Positions 11,499-18,825 of a stretch of 18,825 bases of DNA are shown piece after piece; position 1 is the stretch's first letter, and every line of letters begins with the position of its first letter. The notes under the pieces are model-generated. The model did not search any database. It worked only from the letters and a program-made list of their open reading frames with translations, and was not told where the DNA came from. The position numbers were made by a program, and so were the translations under genes. The DNA lies in contig CAIXHI010000458.1 in assembly GCA_903919215.1 (NCBI GenBank), positions 1-18,825 of the forward strand, in the 5' to 3' direction. Origin of the DNA: an uncultured Acidimicrobiaceae bacterium. GTDB taxonomy: Bacteria; Actinomycetota; Acidimicrobiia; Acidimicrobiales; Ilumatobacteraceae.

Positions 11499-14375
11499 TC
11501 AGGGGAGGAAGTAACCATTGACATCGATGATGACGTGGCCCGTCTTGCTCATCCGGGCGTTCACGCCTCCGAACCCGTCGAGCTTCAACAAAGCACCGGC
11601 GGCGACGGTCTGCGACATACCGTAGTTGAGGTTGCTCGTCGGCGGCTCAACCCCCGGAAACACTTTCAGCCAGCCGCTGGTCTGTGGCTGTGTGACGGTG
11701 AGGTTGCCCGAGATGCCGATGGCGCTGCCGGGCACCACGGGCGCACCGACCGCGGTCAGGCCGGTGATCTGAAACCGGCGAATCGAGCCGCCGATGAGCG
11801 GGTTCGGCGGTGCCAGCCGTGTGTCGGCGGCCCGGCCCGGTGTGATGGGCATGAACAGCCCGGTCGTGCTTGCCGGAGTCGTGCCGGAGGTGATGTAGCC
11901 GACGACATCGAGAATGATGTTGACGCTGCGCTGCGTGCCGACGGACAGTTGCCCGTTCGCCCCCAACGGCACGATGGCGACGTTGGCAACAGCAGATTCC
12001 GGTGTGCAGTTCAGGTTGCTGTGTTGCGGGTTGACCATCCCTTTGGGCATCACCCGCAGAAATCCGCTGGTACTGGCGTCTGCTGCGGTGAGCGTGACGA
12101 CCAACGCGCTGACACCGGTTGCAGGCACCGCAGTGGTGCGCAGCACCGGGACGTCGATGACTTCGCCAGGTGCGGCCAGGCGCGGCCTCCCACCGAACGA
12201 GATGGGCAGCGGGGCGCCGCCGAGACCGCGTGTGTCCATCCACCGTTCAGGTGTGGGGATGGGCACGAAGCGCCCGTCGCTGGAGGTGGTCTGGTTGTCG
12301 GCGAAGTACCCCATCACGTCGATGATCGCGTCGCCGCCGACAGGGAGGAACACGCTGATGTTGCCGCTCTCGCCGACGGGAACCACGGCGAAGTTGGGGC
12401 GCGGGGCGCCGATCGTGGAGATGTTGAGCGTGCTGGTGGCCCCAGTGGTGGCCCTCAGCGACGGGTACGCCTGGACGAACCCAGGGCTGAGCGAGCCGAC
12501 CGACGTGAGGTTGATCGCCACCGCGGAGACACCGCTGGTGGGAACCCCGCCGGTGCCCAGCACGTGGAACTCGATCACGGTCTGCGTGGGGTACGGCCCG
12601 GTGAGTGCAGTCGGGCCGACGTGGTCGGTCGCCGGGCGGGTGTCGAGCACACGCGTGGGCGCCGCCAACGGCACGTACTTGGATCTCGCCGAGTAGCCGA
12701 GTGCTGGAGCGACGGGCGGATCGGGCAGCACCAACTTGCCGGCGCCGAACACGTTGTCTGCGCCGGGTGCACCGAGATCGCCGTATTCGGTGGCGAAGGA
12801 GCGTAAGAGGGCACTCGTGCTCAGCGGGGTCGCGAGCTGTGCGCCCTGCAGGATTGCGGCCGCCCCGGCTGCGGTGGGCGCCGCGGCCGAGGTGCCCTGG
12901 AATCCGTGTGCTCCCGTGTAGATGGTGCTGGTGAGGCCCGATGGCGCCGAGAGGTCGGGTTTGATTCGCCCATCGGTGGTGGGGCCCTGCGACGAGTAGG
13001 GGCCGATGGCGCTGCCTGCGGCCGGATCGACGGCGCCGACCGCGACCAGGCCGATGCTCCGCGAGTCGACCACCGGCCGCGCCGAACTCCCCGCCGCCTG
13101 GGAATAGCCGAGTTCGGTGAGACCGCTGGCGAGTTGGATCTCCATCGTGTCGGCGATGGCCCCCACCGAGAACCCAGCGTTGAGCTTGATGCGCAGGTAG
13201 GTGATGCCGCCGTAGGTGCCGTACGAGTTCGTGGGCGTGAACTCCAGGTCGGCCGCTTCCAGGGGGTTCGCGCCGGTCGTCTGGTGCGCATCGACCACCG
13301 TGATCCTGCTCGCGTTGCTGCTGGGATCCCAGTGCTCTGGGTTCGACTGCGTGGTGGGATCGATGGTCGGGTCCCAGAACTCCACCGAATAGTCCGACCG
13401 CTGCGCCGCAGGCAGGTACCAGTCGTTGGCCCAGCGCACGCCGTCCAGAATCACGTTCGCGCCGTCCAACCGCAGCCAGGTGTCGACTCCCGCACCCGGG
13501 TCGAAGTCGACGTAGCCGCCGGCGGCGAGGTTCGTGGGAACCGTGCGGCGCACGTAGTTGTCGACACCACCGTTGCCGCCGGAGTTGAACCAGGTCATGC
13601 CCTTGTCGACGGCGTAGTCGACCAGTGTGTCCAGTGGGCCGGTGCCGTCGCCCGGGCCGTCATACGCGGAGCCGAGCGAGCGGGTGAGGATCGTGACGCC
13701 ATTGGTCGCAAACCAGTCGATGGCGGCGCGCAGGTCGGAGACGGTGCCGACCGTGGCCAGGTACAACTGGGTGCTCGGTGCCATGTCCTTGACCACCTCG
13801 GCGACAGCGACACCGTGCTGGCCGTTCGGGTTGGGGGCGAACGTGCTGGCACCGCTGCACAGCCCGAACCCGGCCGAGTCGAGGCAGAACGAGTTGCCCG
13901 CAGTCGGGGTGGGGCCGTGCTCCGACGTGTTCCACAGGCTGAGGTCGAAGTAGTCGACGATGCCGAGCTTGATGTTCTGGCCGGTGTAGTTGGCCGTGTG
14001 CCAGGCATCAGCGTTCGTGAGCGCGACTTCGTTGCCGGGAGTGCCGGTGCCGATCGCAGCGTCGATGCGCGTGTAGGGGTTCGCCAGCTGGCTGATGTGG
14101 TGCGGGGACTGCACGGCCTCGGCGCCGGGCGTGGCGGCCAACGCTCGCACCTGACCGGCCGGCACCAGGGCCTGCACGACTTCTCCCTCGACCGAACCGG
14201 TGACGTGACCACCGAGGGCGCTGATCGTGTCGGCGATGAGCGCGGTGTCGCTGGTGAGCACCTCGACGGGAACGGCGGTGCCACCACGAAGGGGAGTACT
14301 GGCGGCCTCGCTCGGCGCAACCCAGAGGGCGCCAGTGAGCACTACTGCAGTCGCTGCTGCCCGGACCATCCGCAC
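11499..14375 (-). CDS. Secreted subtilisin-like (S8) serine protease with three C-terminal repeats
   Basis: A 958-residue secreted protease. A Sec signal peptide covers about residues 1-24 (RAAATAVVLTGALWVAPSEA). The S8 triad is readable: Asp141 in IKLGIVDYFD, His187 in NGQHGVAVAEVVKDMAP, Ser496 in FQGTSAAAPTAAGAAAIL; FNSGGNGG (around residue 268) is the likely oxyanion Asn. About 130 residues with a jelly-roll-like beta pattern (around 280-415) are inserted between the oxyanion Asn and Ser segments. Residues 567-956 are three repeats of about 120 residues (separate entry). GTG 14375 is chosen because AGGAGG at 14382-14387 lies 6 nt upstream; in-frame ATG 14369 would be 12 nt away. A -10-like TACGCT (14401-14406) precedes it. 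The Nudix-like gene follows 8 nt downstream. Substrate is unknown; the repeats suggest cell-surface or polymer binding, which is inference. Confidence 0.95.
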   Translation of the reverse strand: MRMVRAAATAVVLTGALWVAPSEAASTPLRGGTAVPVEVLTSDTALIADTISALGGHVTGSVEGEVVQALVPAGQVRALAATPGAEAVQSPHHISQLANPYTRIDAAIGTGTPGNEVALTNADAWHTANYTGQNIKLGIVDYFDLSLWNTSEHGPTPTAGNSFCLDSAGFGLCSGASTFAPNPNGQHGVAVAEVVKDMAPSTQLYLATVGTVSDLRAAIDWFATNGVTILTRSLGSAYDGPGDGTGPLDTLVDYAVDKGMTWFNSGGNGGVDNYVRRTVPTNLAAGGYVDFDPGAGVDTWLRLDGANVILDGVRWANDWYLPAAQRSDYSVEFWDPTIDPTTQSNPEHWDPSSNASRITVVDAHQTTGANPLEAADLEFTPTNSYGTYGGITYLRIKLNAGFSVGAIADTMEIQLASGLTELGYSQAAGSSARPVVDSRSIGLVAVGAVDPAAGSAIGPYSSQGPTTDGRIKPDLSAPSGLTSTIYTGAHGFQGTSAAAPTAAGAAAILQGAQLATPLSTSALLRSFATEYGDLGAPGADNVFGAGKLVLPDPPVAPALGYSARSKYVPLAAPTRVLDTRPATDHVGPTALTGPYPTQTVIEFHVLGTGGVPTSGVSAVAINLTSVGSLSPGFVQAYPSLRATTGATSTLNISTIGAPRPNFAVVPVGESGNISVFLPVGGDAIIDVMGYFADNQTTSSDGRFVPIPTPERWMDTRGLGGAPLPISFGGRPRLAAPGEVIDVPVLRTTAVPATGVSALVVTLTAADASTSGFLRVMPKGMVNPQHSNLNCTPESAVANVAIVPLGANGQLSVGTQRSVNIILDVVGYITSGTTPASTTGLFMPITPGRAADTRLAPPNPLIGGSIRRFQITGLTAVGAPVVPGSAIGISGNLTVTQPQTSGWLKVFPGVEPPTSNLNYGMSQTVAAGALLKLDGFGGVNARMSKTGHVIIDVNGYFLP
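11508..12677 (-). repeat. Three tandem 'LDTR ... DVxGYF' protein repeats in the protease
   Basis: Repeat 1 (residues 567-691, nt 12303-12677) runs from YVPLAAPTRVLDTRP to IIDVMGYF. Repeat 2 (703-828, nt 11892-12269) runs from FVPIPTPERWMDTRG to ILDVVGYI. Repeat 3 (841-956, nt 11508-11855) runs from FMPITPGRAADTRLA to IIDVNGYF. Each also has a central 'VSALV/INLT ... SGFL/V ... P ... SNLN' core. Copies are diverged at sequence level, so the duplication is old. The same module recurs at the ends of secreted actinobacterial proteins. Confidence 0.9.
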
Positions 14376-14381
14376 GACGAA

Positions 14382-14406
14382 CCTCCTCGGGTGTCGTCCC
14401 AGCGTA
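14382..14406 (-). promoter_or_regulatory. -10 box and ribosome-binding site of the S8 protease gene
   Basis: On the minus strand TACGCT (14406-14401) fits TANNNT and would start transcription near 14394. AGGAGG (14387-14382) follows, 6 nt before GTG 14375. Unlike several other genes here, this one would have a short leader with a strong Shine-Dalgarno. No -35 element is clear. Confidence 0.45.
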
Positions 14407-14414
14407 GTGGGCGT

Positions 14415-14430
14415 CCCGCCGGGCGGCGGG
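14415..14430. other. GC-rich hairpin between the small gene and the protease gene
   Basis: CCCGCCGGGCGGCGGG can fold into a 6-bp stem with a 4-nt loop. It lies just after the stop of the 94-residue protein gene and before the protease -10 box. It lacks a T-tract, so a terminator role is only possible, and chance is likely in DNA this GC-rich. Confidence 0.3.
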
Positions 14431-14434
14431 TCGC

Positions 14435-14719
14435 CTAGCGTCGCTTGCGCGGCCGTCGTGGCGGGAACGGATCGGCTGGCGGTTGCGGTGGGGCGAACAC
14501 GCGGGTGGCCTCGTCGACCGGGATGTGGATTCCCTCTTCTTCGATGTCGGTGGGCTCGGTGGGAGCCGCGACCACGATCGGGGCCTCTTGCTTCTTCTTG
14601 CGCAGCCCCATTGCCTGCTCGAGGCCGAACATGCCGGCTGCCAGCATCGCCCCAGCCGCCCCGTGACGTCGACGCGCGTTCTCGATCGGCTCTTCCGCGG
14701 GAGGTAGTTCGTCGTCCAC
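14435..14719 (-). CDS. Small conserved-looking protein with a hydrophobic patch, unknown function
   Basis: A protein of about 94 residues I do not assign. It has an acidic N-terminus (DDELPPAEEPIE), then ENARRRHGAAGAMLAAGMFGLEQAMG, which is basic followed by a short Ala/Gly/Met hydrophobic stretch that may be a membrane-associated helix. KKKQEAPIVVAAPTEPTDI follows, and a proline- and arginine-rich tail (PPQPPADPFPPRRPRKRR) ends it. GTG 14719 is preferred because TAGCGT (14732-14727) is a -10-like box 7 nt upstream, matching the leaderless arrangement of other genes here. GTG 14737, six codons longer, is the alternative. It diverges from the DNA glycosylase gene and lies 59 nt upstream of the protease. 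The amino-acid pattern and GC bias suggest a real gene, but no function can be inferred. Confidence 0.65.
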   Translation of the reverse strand: MDDELPPAEEPIENARRRHGAAGAMLAAGMFGLEQAMGLRKKKQEAPIVVAAPTEPTDIEEEGIHIPVDEATRVFAPPQPPADPFPPRRPRKRR

Positions 14720-14779
14720 CGAGTGCACGCTATCCACGCTCTACCAGGGGTATCGCGCTCTCGGGTACTCCGCAAGGAA

Positions 14780-14785
14780 TAGTCT
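14780..14785 (+). promoter_or_regulatory. -10 box of the DNA glycosylase gene, leaderless start
   Basis: TAGTCT fits TANNNT and ends 6 nt before GTG 14792, so the transcript would begin at or next to the start codon. AAGGAAT (14774-14780) lies too far upstream to be transcribed from this promoter. No -35 element is obvious. Confidence 0.45.
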
Positions 14786-14791
14786 TGCCGC

Positions 14792-15691
14792 GTGCCTGAT
14801 GGGGACGTCATTCATCGGTCCGCCGCAGCATTGCGGACGGCGTTGGTCGGGCGTGCTACAACGCGCTTTGATGCTCCCGGTCTCTACGGCCCCCGGCCCA
14901 CGCAATCACGTGTGATCGAGCGAGTGGAGTGCGCTGGCAGGAACCTCGAGGTCGTGTGGGACGACGGATTGGTGTTGCACACCAACCTGCGCCTCAGTGG
15001 TACCTGGCATCTCTATCGCATCGGTGAGCGGTGGCGGAAACCCGGTGAGCAGATGCGTGTCGCGATCGAGGTGCCCGAATGGGTGGCCGTCTGTTTCAAC
15101 GCCCCCGTCGTGGAGACCTACCGCGAGTTCGATCGCTATCGCCACCCCGGTTTCGGGCGGCTCGGCCCCGATGTGGTCACCGCCACCGATGCCCAACTGA
15201 CCGAGTGTGCCCGAGGGATTTCGCAGTACCCCGATCCACAGGCGACGGTCGCCGAGGTGCTGCTTGATCAGCACCTCGTGGGTGGTATCGGCAACGTGTT
15301 GCGCAGCGAAATCCTGTGGTCGTGCGAGCTCAGCCCGTTCGCTGTGGTCAGCGAGTTGCACCCCGAGGACTGCGTGCACGTGATCAACGCGGCAGCCCGC
15401 ATGCTGCGGTCCAACGCCCAACCCGTCTATCGCGTCACCAACGCCGAACTTCCCGGCGGTCTGGCGGTCTACGGACGCAACGGTCAGCGGTGTGCGCGTT
15501 GTGGCGACACTGTGCACGTGCGCAACGTCGGCGAGAACGTTCGGTCGTTGTACTGGTGCCCCGGGTGTCAAGTGCTGCATCAGCCCGTGACGACCCACAC
15601 GGGAGAGCAGCCACGGGAGATGGATCCGCATCCGGCAGCGGCCAAGTATCTGGCCGACTTGCCGTGGCGGCGCGACTCACTCGCCGGTTGA
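14792..15691 (+). CDS. Fpg/Nei-family DNA glycosylase with atypical active-site residues
   Basis: A 299-residue base-excision repair glycosylase of the Fpg/Nei fold. The N-terminal catalytic Pro2 is present (MPDGDVIHRSAAAL). The H2TH region is clear (LLDQHLVGGIGNVLRSEILW), and a C-terminal zinc finger has Cys234-x2-Cys237 and Cys256-x2-Cys259 with the usual Arg in RSLYWCPGCQ. Three positions are unusual by comparison with remembered Nei2/Fpg consensus. Position 3, normally the catalytic Glu of MPEGD, is Asp. The conserved Lys of the GK-x-L hairpin is Arg50 (AGRNLEV). The His of LHTHLRM is Asn65 (LHTNLRL). The fold is firm and the protein nearest Nei2-type enzymes, but substrate and activity may differ. 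GTG 14792 is required for Pro2 to be N-terminal. The last 15 nt overlap the convergent cyclase gene. Confidence 0.92.
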   Translation: MPDGDVIHRSAAALRTALVGRATTRFDAPGLYGPRPTQSRVIERVECAGRNLEVVWDDGLVLHTNLRLSGTWHLYRIGERWRKPGEQMRVAIEVPEWVAVCFNAPVVETYREFDRYRHPGFGRLGPDVVTATDAQLTECARGISQYPDPQATVAEVLLDQHLVGGIGNVLRSEILWSCELSPFAVVSELHPEDCVHVINAAARMLRSNAQPVYRVTNAELPGGLAVYGRNGQRCARCGDTVHVRNVGENVRSLYWCPGCQVLHQPVTTHTGEQPREMDPHPAAAKYLADLPWRRDSLAG

Positions 15692-18600
15692 CGCCGACTG
15701 TGGTGAGGCATCGTTGATGAGGCGCAGCACTGTGCTCCACCCTTCGGAGAGTTGCACCCGATCGTCGTGCGCGGAGTGGTCCTTCCCGGTGACGGCGCGG
15801 TAGATCCCAGTGGCGAGTCCCATCGCCACGACGTCGCCGACTGCGATTGCGCGGGCGATGGCGGCCTCGGCGGCGAGCCTCGCGTGCTGTGTGTCGCCCA
15901 GTTGTGCCGATGCCCCGGCGGCGGCGACATAGGCGAAGACCTGATCGAGATAGGTGGAACCATGAGCGACGGTGACGGCACCGACGTGTTCCAGTGCGAC
16001 CTTGGGTTGCCGCGATGCGGCGTACACCAGGGCTGCAACCGCATTGGCGAAGGGGTGCTCGAGCGCCGCGGCAGGCACCGACTCGATCGTGGTGAGTGCG
16101 TCGTCCAGCCGTCCGAGCTGGGTGTAGGCCATGGCCAGCACGATTCGCGGTTCGGAGGCTTGGGCTCCGAGCCGACTGAGTTCGGTGATTGCCCGCTCGG
16201 AGAACGAGGCCGCCCCCTGGCCATTCCCGCGATGCATCGCTGCGCCAGCAACCGCCATCAACGGATACGGGCCGTTCTGCCCGGAATCGGCCAAGGCCAG
16301 CAACTCCTCGCCGGCGCGTTGGGCTGCGCTATCACGACCCATCGCCACCTGCGCCCGCATCAGCGGTGCCAGCGCTTGGACGGTGCCGAAGCGGTCGCTG
16401 AGCTTCTTGAACCGGGTGCGAGCCTTCTCGGCGAGTGCGAGTGCGGCTTCGAGCTGTCCCTGCCACAGGCGCAGGTCGGCCATCAACGTGTCCATCATTC
16501 CGACGGCCCAGTCGTCGCCGCGCTGCAGGGCCTCTTGTCCCACGAGTACTGCGAGGCGCTCAGCTTCGGGAAAGTTGCGCTCGAAGAACTCGACGAAGGC
16601 GAGCAGACCGAGCGCCCAGCCGACGCCGTTGCGATCGCCGAGGCGTTCGTGCGTGGTAGCCGCGTTGGTGAGTCGCTCGCGGGCAATGACAAGGTCGCCC
16701 GAGAGGAACGCGATCCACGCACGGTGCTGTTCGATGTAGGCGAGACCGCGTTCGTCGTGGAGTTTCTGGTACAGCCCGTCTGCCTCGCCGAAGAACCACT
16801 CGGCGTCGGTGAGCGAACCGCCGAACATCTCGATGAAGCCACGGACCCGGAGTGCCTGTGCCAGCAGGTCGGTACGTGGCGTTTCGCGCAGCAGATCGAC
16901 CGCCTGGCCCAGTTCCCGGCGGGCATCGTCCATCCGCCCGGCCACCTGGCTGAGGGCGCCGCGTAGGCGGAAGGCCTGGGCCACGAGGATCGAGTCGGCG
17001 AGTTGCTCGGCGATGGCCTGCAGCGCATCGATGTCGGCGGCGGCTGCGTCGAAGTTGCGCTTCTCGGTGTAGGCGGTGGCCCGAACGAGGTGCAGACGAG
17101 CCAGCTGTTCGGGTGTTGCGGAGTATTGGCTCGCCAGATCGAGCGCGCGGGTCGCATGGCGCACAGCCATGCGCAGGCTGCCGGAGTCGAGCGCCCGGTC
17201 GGCGGCGGTGGCCAGGAGTTCGACCGCACGGTCACCGATGTCGGATGGCACACCGTCCACCCGGCCGAGTTCTTGCACCAACTCGGCCGCCGATGCGGCG
17301 TGGTGGGCGCGGTCGTCGAAACCGCCGCCGGATGTGGTGAGCGACTTCGCCACACCTGCGTGCCGCTGTGCGCGGGACGCCTTGGTGAGCGTTTGGTAGG
17401 CGGCGTCGCGCACCGACTCGCTGCGGAACTCCCAGCGCTTTCCGCGCACTTCCAGCAAGCCCAGTTCATCGAGCGCCTCGACATCGAGCAGGCGGAACGT
17501 CTGGCCGAGTTCCTCGCTGAACCGCTCCAGCGAGATGATCGTGCCGGACGTGCCGAGCACGGCTGCGTTCTCCAGCATCTGGCGCAGCTCCGGTGTCAAC
17601 TGGTCGAGGCGCGCGGCGATCAGGCTGCGCAAGGAATCGGGCAGGTCGCCTTGGTTGCCGCCTGCTTCTCGCAGGGCGATGAGCTCGTGCACGAACAGTG
17701 GGTTGCCACCGCTGCGTTCGAACAGCGCCGCCAACAGCTGCTCATCGGGTGCCTCGGGCAGCAGCGTCTGCACGAGCTCGTCGGTCTCGGCTCTGCTGAG
17801 CGGCTGCACCGCGAGCGAGATGGTGGTGGTTCGTTCGCTGTGGGGTGGCCAGACGACGTCGGTGCCGGGCCGCATGGCGGTCATCAGGAGCAACGCGTGG
17901 CGGCCGACGCTGGTGACGAGGTGTTCGAGCAGATCGAGTAGCACGGGATCGGCCCAGTGCAGATCGTCGATGCTGAGCACCATCATCGCCTGCTCGGAGC
18001 GCGCTTCGAACACCTTGGCGACCGTCCGATGAATGGTGGCACGGGCGCTGGTCGGGTCGAGCTTGTCGACGGTGGAGGGGTAACCCATCAGGTGCATGAA
18101 CACCTCGGTGAGTCGTGTTGCGTCGTCGTCGGTGATGTCGGGGAACATCTTGCGCGAACGTGCGATTCCTTCGGCGCGGATCGCCTCGACCGGCAAGGAC
18201 ACGTCGAGGTCGAGGTAGTTGGAGAGTGCACTGGCGATCGGCCACCACACGTTGGCCTCGCCGTAGGGCACACAGGTGCCTTCCAGGAGGAAGACGTCGC
18301 CCTCGTTGCGGATGTGAGTGATGATCTCGTCGACGAGGCGGCTCTTGCCCACCCCGTTGTCACCGTTCACATGGAGCACCGCACCACGGTGATTCCAGGC
18401 GACCAGTTCGTAGACGGCGACCGCGATGGCGAGTTCAGTGGTGCGGCCGACCATCGGAACGTCGCGTCGGCGCTTGCGTGCTGCCCCGGGAGGTGCTGTC
18501 GGCTCGAGTGCCAGCCACGAGATCAGGGACTGCTCGCGGCCGCGCGGCTGCACCTCGCCGACGGGTTCGTACAGCACGGTGTGCGCGGTGAGGGCGTGCG

Positions 18601-18825
18601 TTGCCTCACCCACCACCACACCGCCTGGCGGGGCTGTGGCCTGCAGACGTGCCGCGATGTTGACGACATCGCCCATGGCCGTGTAGTCGGTGCCGGCGAG
18701 TGTGCCCACGAGCACCTCGCCGGTGTTGATCCCGACGCGCATACGGATCTCGCCGCTGCCCTCGAGGTGGCTGGTCTCCACGAAATGAGCCACGACCTCT
18801 TGCATACGCAGCGCTGCGCGCACGG
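15677..18825 (-). CDS. Class III nucleotidyl cyclase / AAA ATPase / TPR regulator (5' end outside window)
   Basis: At least 1048 codons; the N-terminus lies beyond 18825. The visible part begins inside a class III adenylate/guanylate cyclase domain: MRVGINTGEVLVGTLAG and YTAMGDVVNIAARLQ, holding the purine-specifying Asp52 and transition-state Asn55 and Arg59 (window numbering). The metal-binding aspartates would be in the missing part. A signalling ATPase module follows: GRTTEL, Walker A GDNGVGKS (154-161), Walker B MVLSIDDLHWAD (281-291), and SGGNPLFVHELI. The remaining about 550 residues are alpha-helical with Ala/Leu-rich TPR-like repeats (for example LGQAVDLLRETPRTDLLAQA, ALALAEKARTRFKKL). 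Proteins of this layout are cytoplasmic signal-integrating ATPases that may make cyclic nucleotides. No C-terminal LuxR helix-turn-helix is seen. The signal is unknown. It converges on the glycosylase gene with a 15-nt overlap. Confidence 0.93.
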   Translation of the reverse strand, partial: VRAALRMQEVVAHFVETSHLEGSGEIRMRVGINTGEVLVGTLAGTDYTAMGDVVNIAARLQATAPPGGVVVGEATHALTAHTVLYEPVGEVQPRGREQSLISWLALEPTAPPGAARKRRRDVPMVGRTTELAIAVAVYELVAWNHRGAVLHVNGDNGVGKSRLVDEIITHIRNEGDVFLLEGTCVPYGEANVWWPIASALSNYLDLDVSLPVEAIRAEGIARSRKMFPDITDDDATRLTEVFMHLMGYPSTVDKLDPTSARATIHRTVAKVFEARSEQAMMVLSIDDLHWADPVLLDLLEHLVTSVGRHALLLMTAMRPGTDVVWPPHSERTTTISLAVQPLSRAETDELVQTLLPEAPDEQLLAALFERSGGNPLFVHELIALREAGGNQGDLPDSLRSLIAARLDQLTPELRQMLENAAVLGTSGTIISLERFSEELGQTFRLLDVEALDELGLLEVRGKRWEFRSESVRDAAYQTLTKASRAQRHAGVAKSLTTSGGGFDDRAHHAASAAELVQELGRVDGVPSDIGDRAVELLATAADRALDSGSLRMAVRHATRALDLASQYSATPEQLARLHLVRATAYTEKRNFDAAAADIDALQAIAEQLADSILVAQAFRLRGALSQVAGRMDDARRELGQAVDLLRETPRTDLLAQALRVRGFIEMFGGSLTDAEWFFGEADGLYQKLHDERGLAYIEQHRAWIAFLSGDLVIARERLTNAATTHERLGDRNGVGWALGLLAFVEFFERNFPEAERLAVLVGQEALQRGDDWAVGMMDTLMADLRLWQGQLEAALALAEKARTRFKKLSDRFGTVQALAPLMRAQVAMGRDSAAQRAGEELLALADSGQNGPYPLMAVAGAAMHRGNGQGAASFSERAITELSRLGAQASEPRIVLAMAYTQLGRLDDALTTIESVPAAALEHPFANAVAALVYAASRQPKVALEHVGAVTVAHGSTYLDQVFAYVAAAGASAQLGDTQHARLAAEAAIARAIAVGDVVAMGLATGIYRAVTGKDHSAHDDRVQLSEGWSTVLRLINDASPQSASTGE

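Noticed and set aside
12906..14438. 510-codon plus-strand open frame opposite the S8 protease
   Set aside because: Arg/Gly/Val-rich with no recognisable motif; the minus strand has signal peptide, catalytic triad and Shine-Dalgarno.

Overview
The window is high-GC bacterial DNA, most likely from an actinobacterium near Acidimicrobiia (inference). The grounds are strong G/C third-position bias, frequent GTG starts, TANNNT -10 boxes placed so close to starts that transcripts are leaderless, a DUF4916-type Nudix-like protein, and a secreted protease carrying the 'LDTR ... DVxGYF' repeat common in that group. No rRNA, tRNA or CRISPR array was seen.

Layout. 1-938 (minus, runs off the left edge): ClC-type chloride channel/transporter. 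990-4616 (plus): UvrD/PcrA helicase interrupted by a 135-residue mini-intein in helicase motif III, then a small four-helix-like membrane protein and a flavodoxin. 4617-5450: no intact gene. It holds a shredded IS256-family transposase (five recognisable blocks separated by internal deletions), a right-end-like inverted repeat, and a good promoter. 5451-6359 (plus): two small secreted proteins of unknown function with lower GC than their surroundings. 6463-8305 (minus): a membrane-anchored Rieske-fold-like protein without cluster ligands, followed by a lipoprotein serpin. 8388-10863 (plus): a stand-alone methylmalonyl-CoA mutase B12-binding subunit, then sucC and sucD, closed by a hairpin terminator. 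10954-14719 (minus): a small conserved protein, a secreted subtilisin-like protease with three C-terminal repeats, and a DUF4916 Nudix-like protein 8 nt behind it. 14792-15691 (plus): an Fpg/Nei-family DNA glycosylase with unusual active-site residues. 15677-18825 (minus, runs off the right edge): a class III nucleotidyl cyclase / AAA ATPase / TPR regulator.

How the genes fit together. The mutase subunit, SucC and SucD form one transcription unit linking methylmalonyl-CoA, succinyl-CoA and succinate. Helicase and glycosylase are DNA repair genes in separate units. The serpin and the subtilisin-like protease are an extracytoplasmic inhibitor and a secreted protease about 4 kb apart; a functional link is only a guess.

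The most notable items are the very small intein in the helicase active site, the multiply deleted IS256 relic beside a low-GC secreted gene pair, the Nei-like glycosylase with Asp instead of Glu at position 3, and the recurrent leaderless promoter arrangement.
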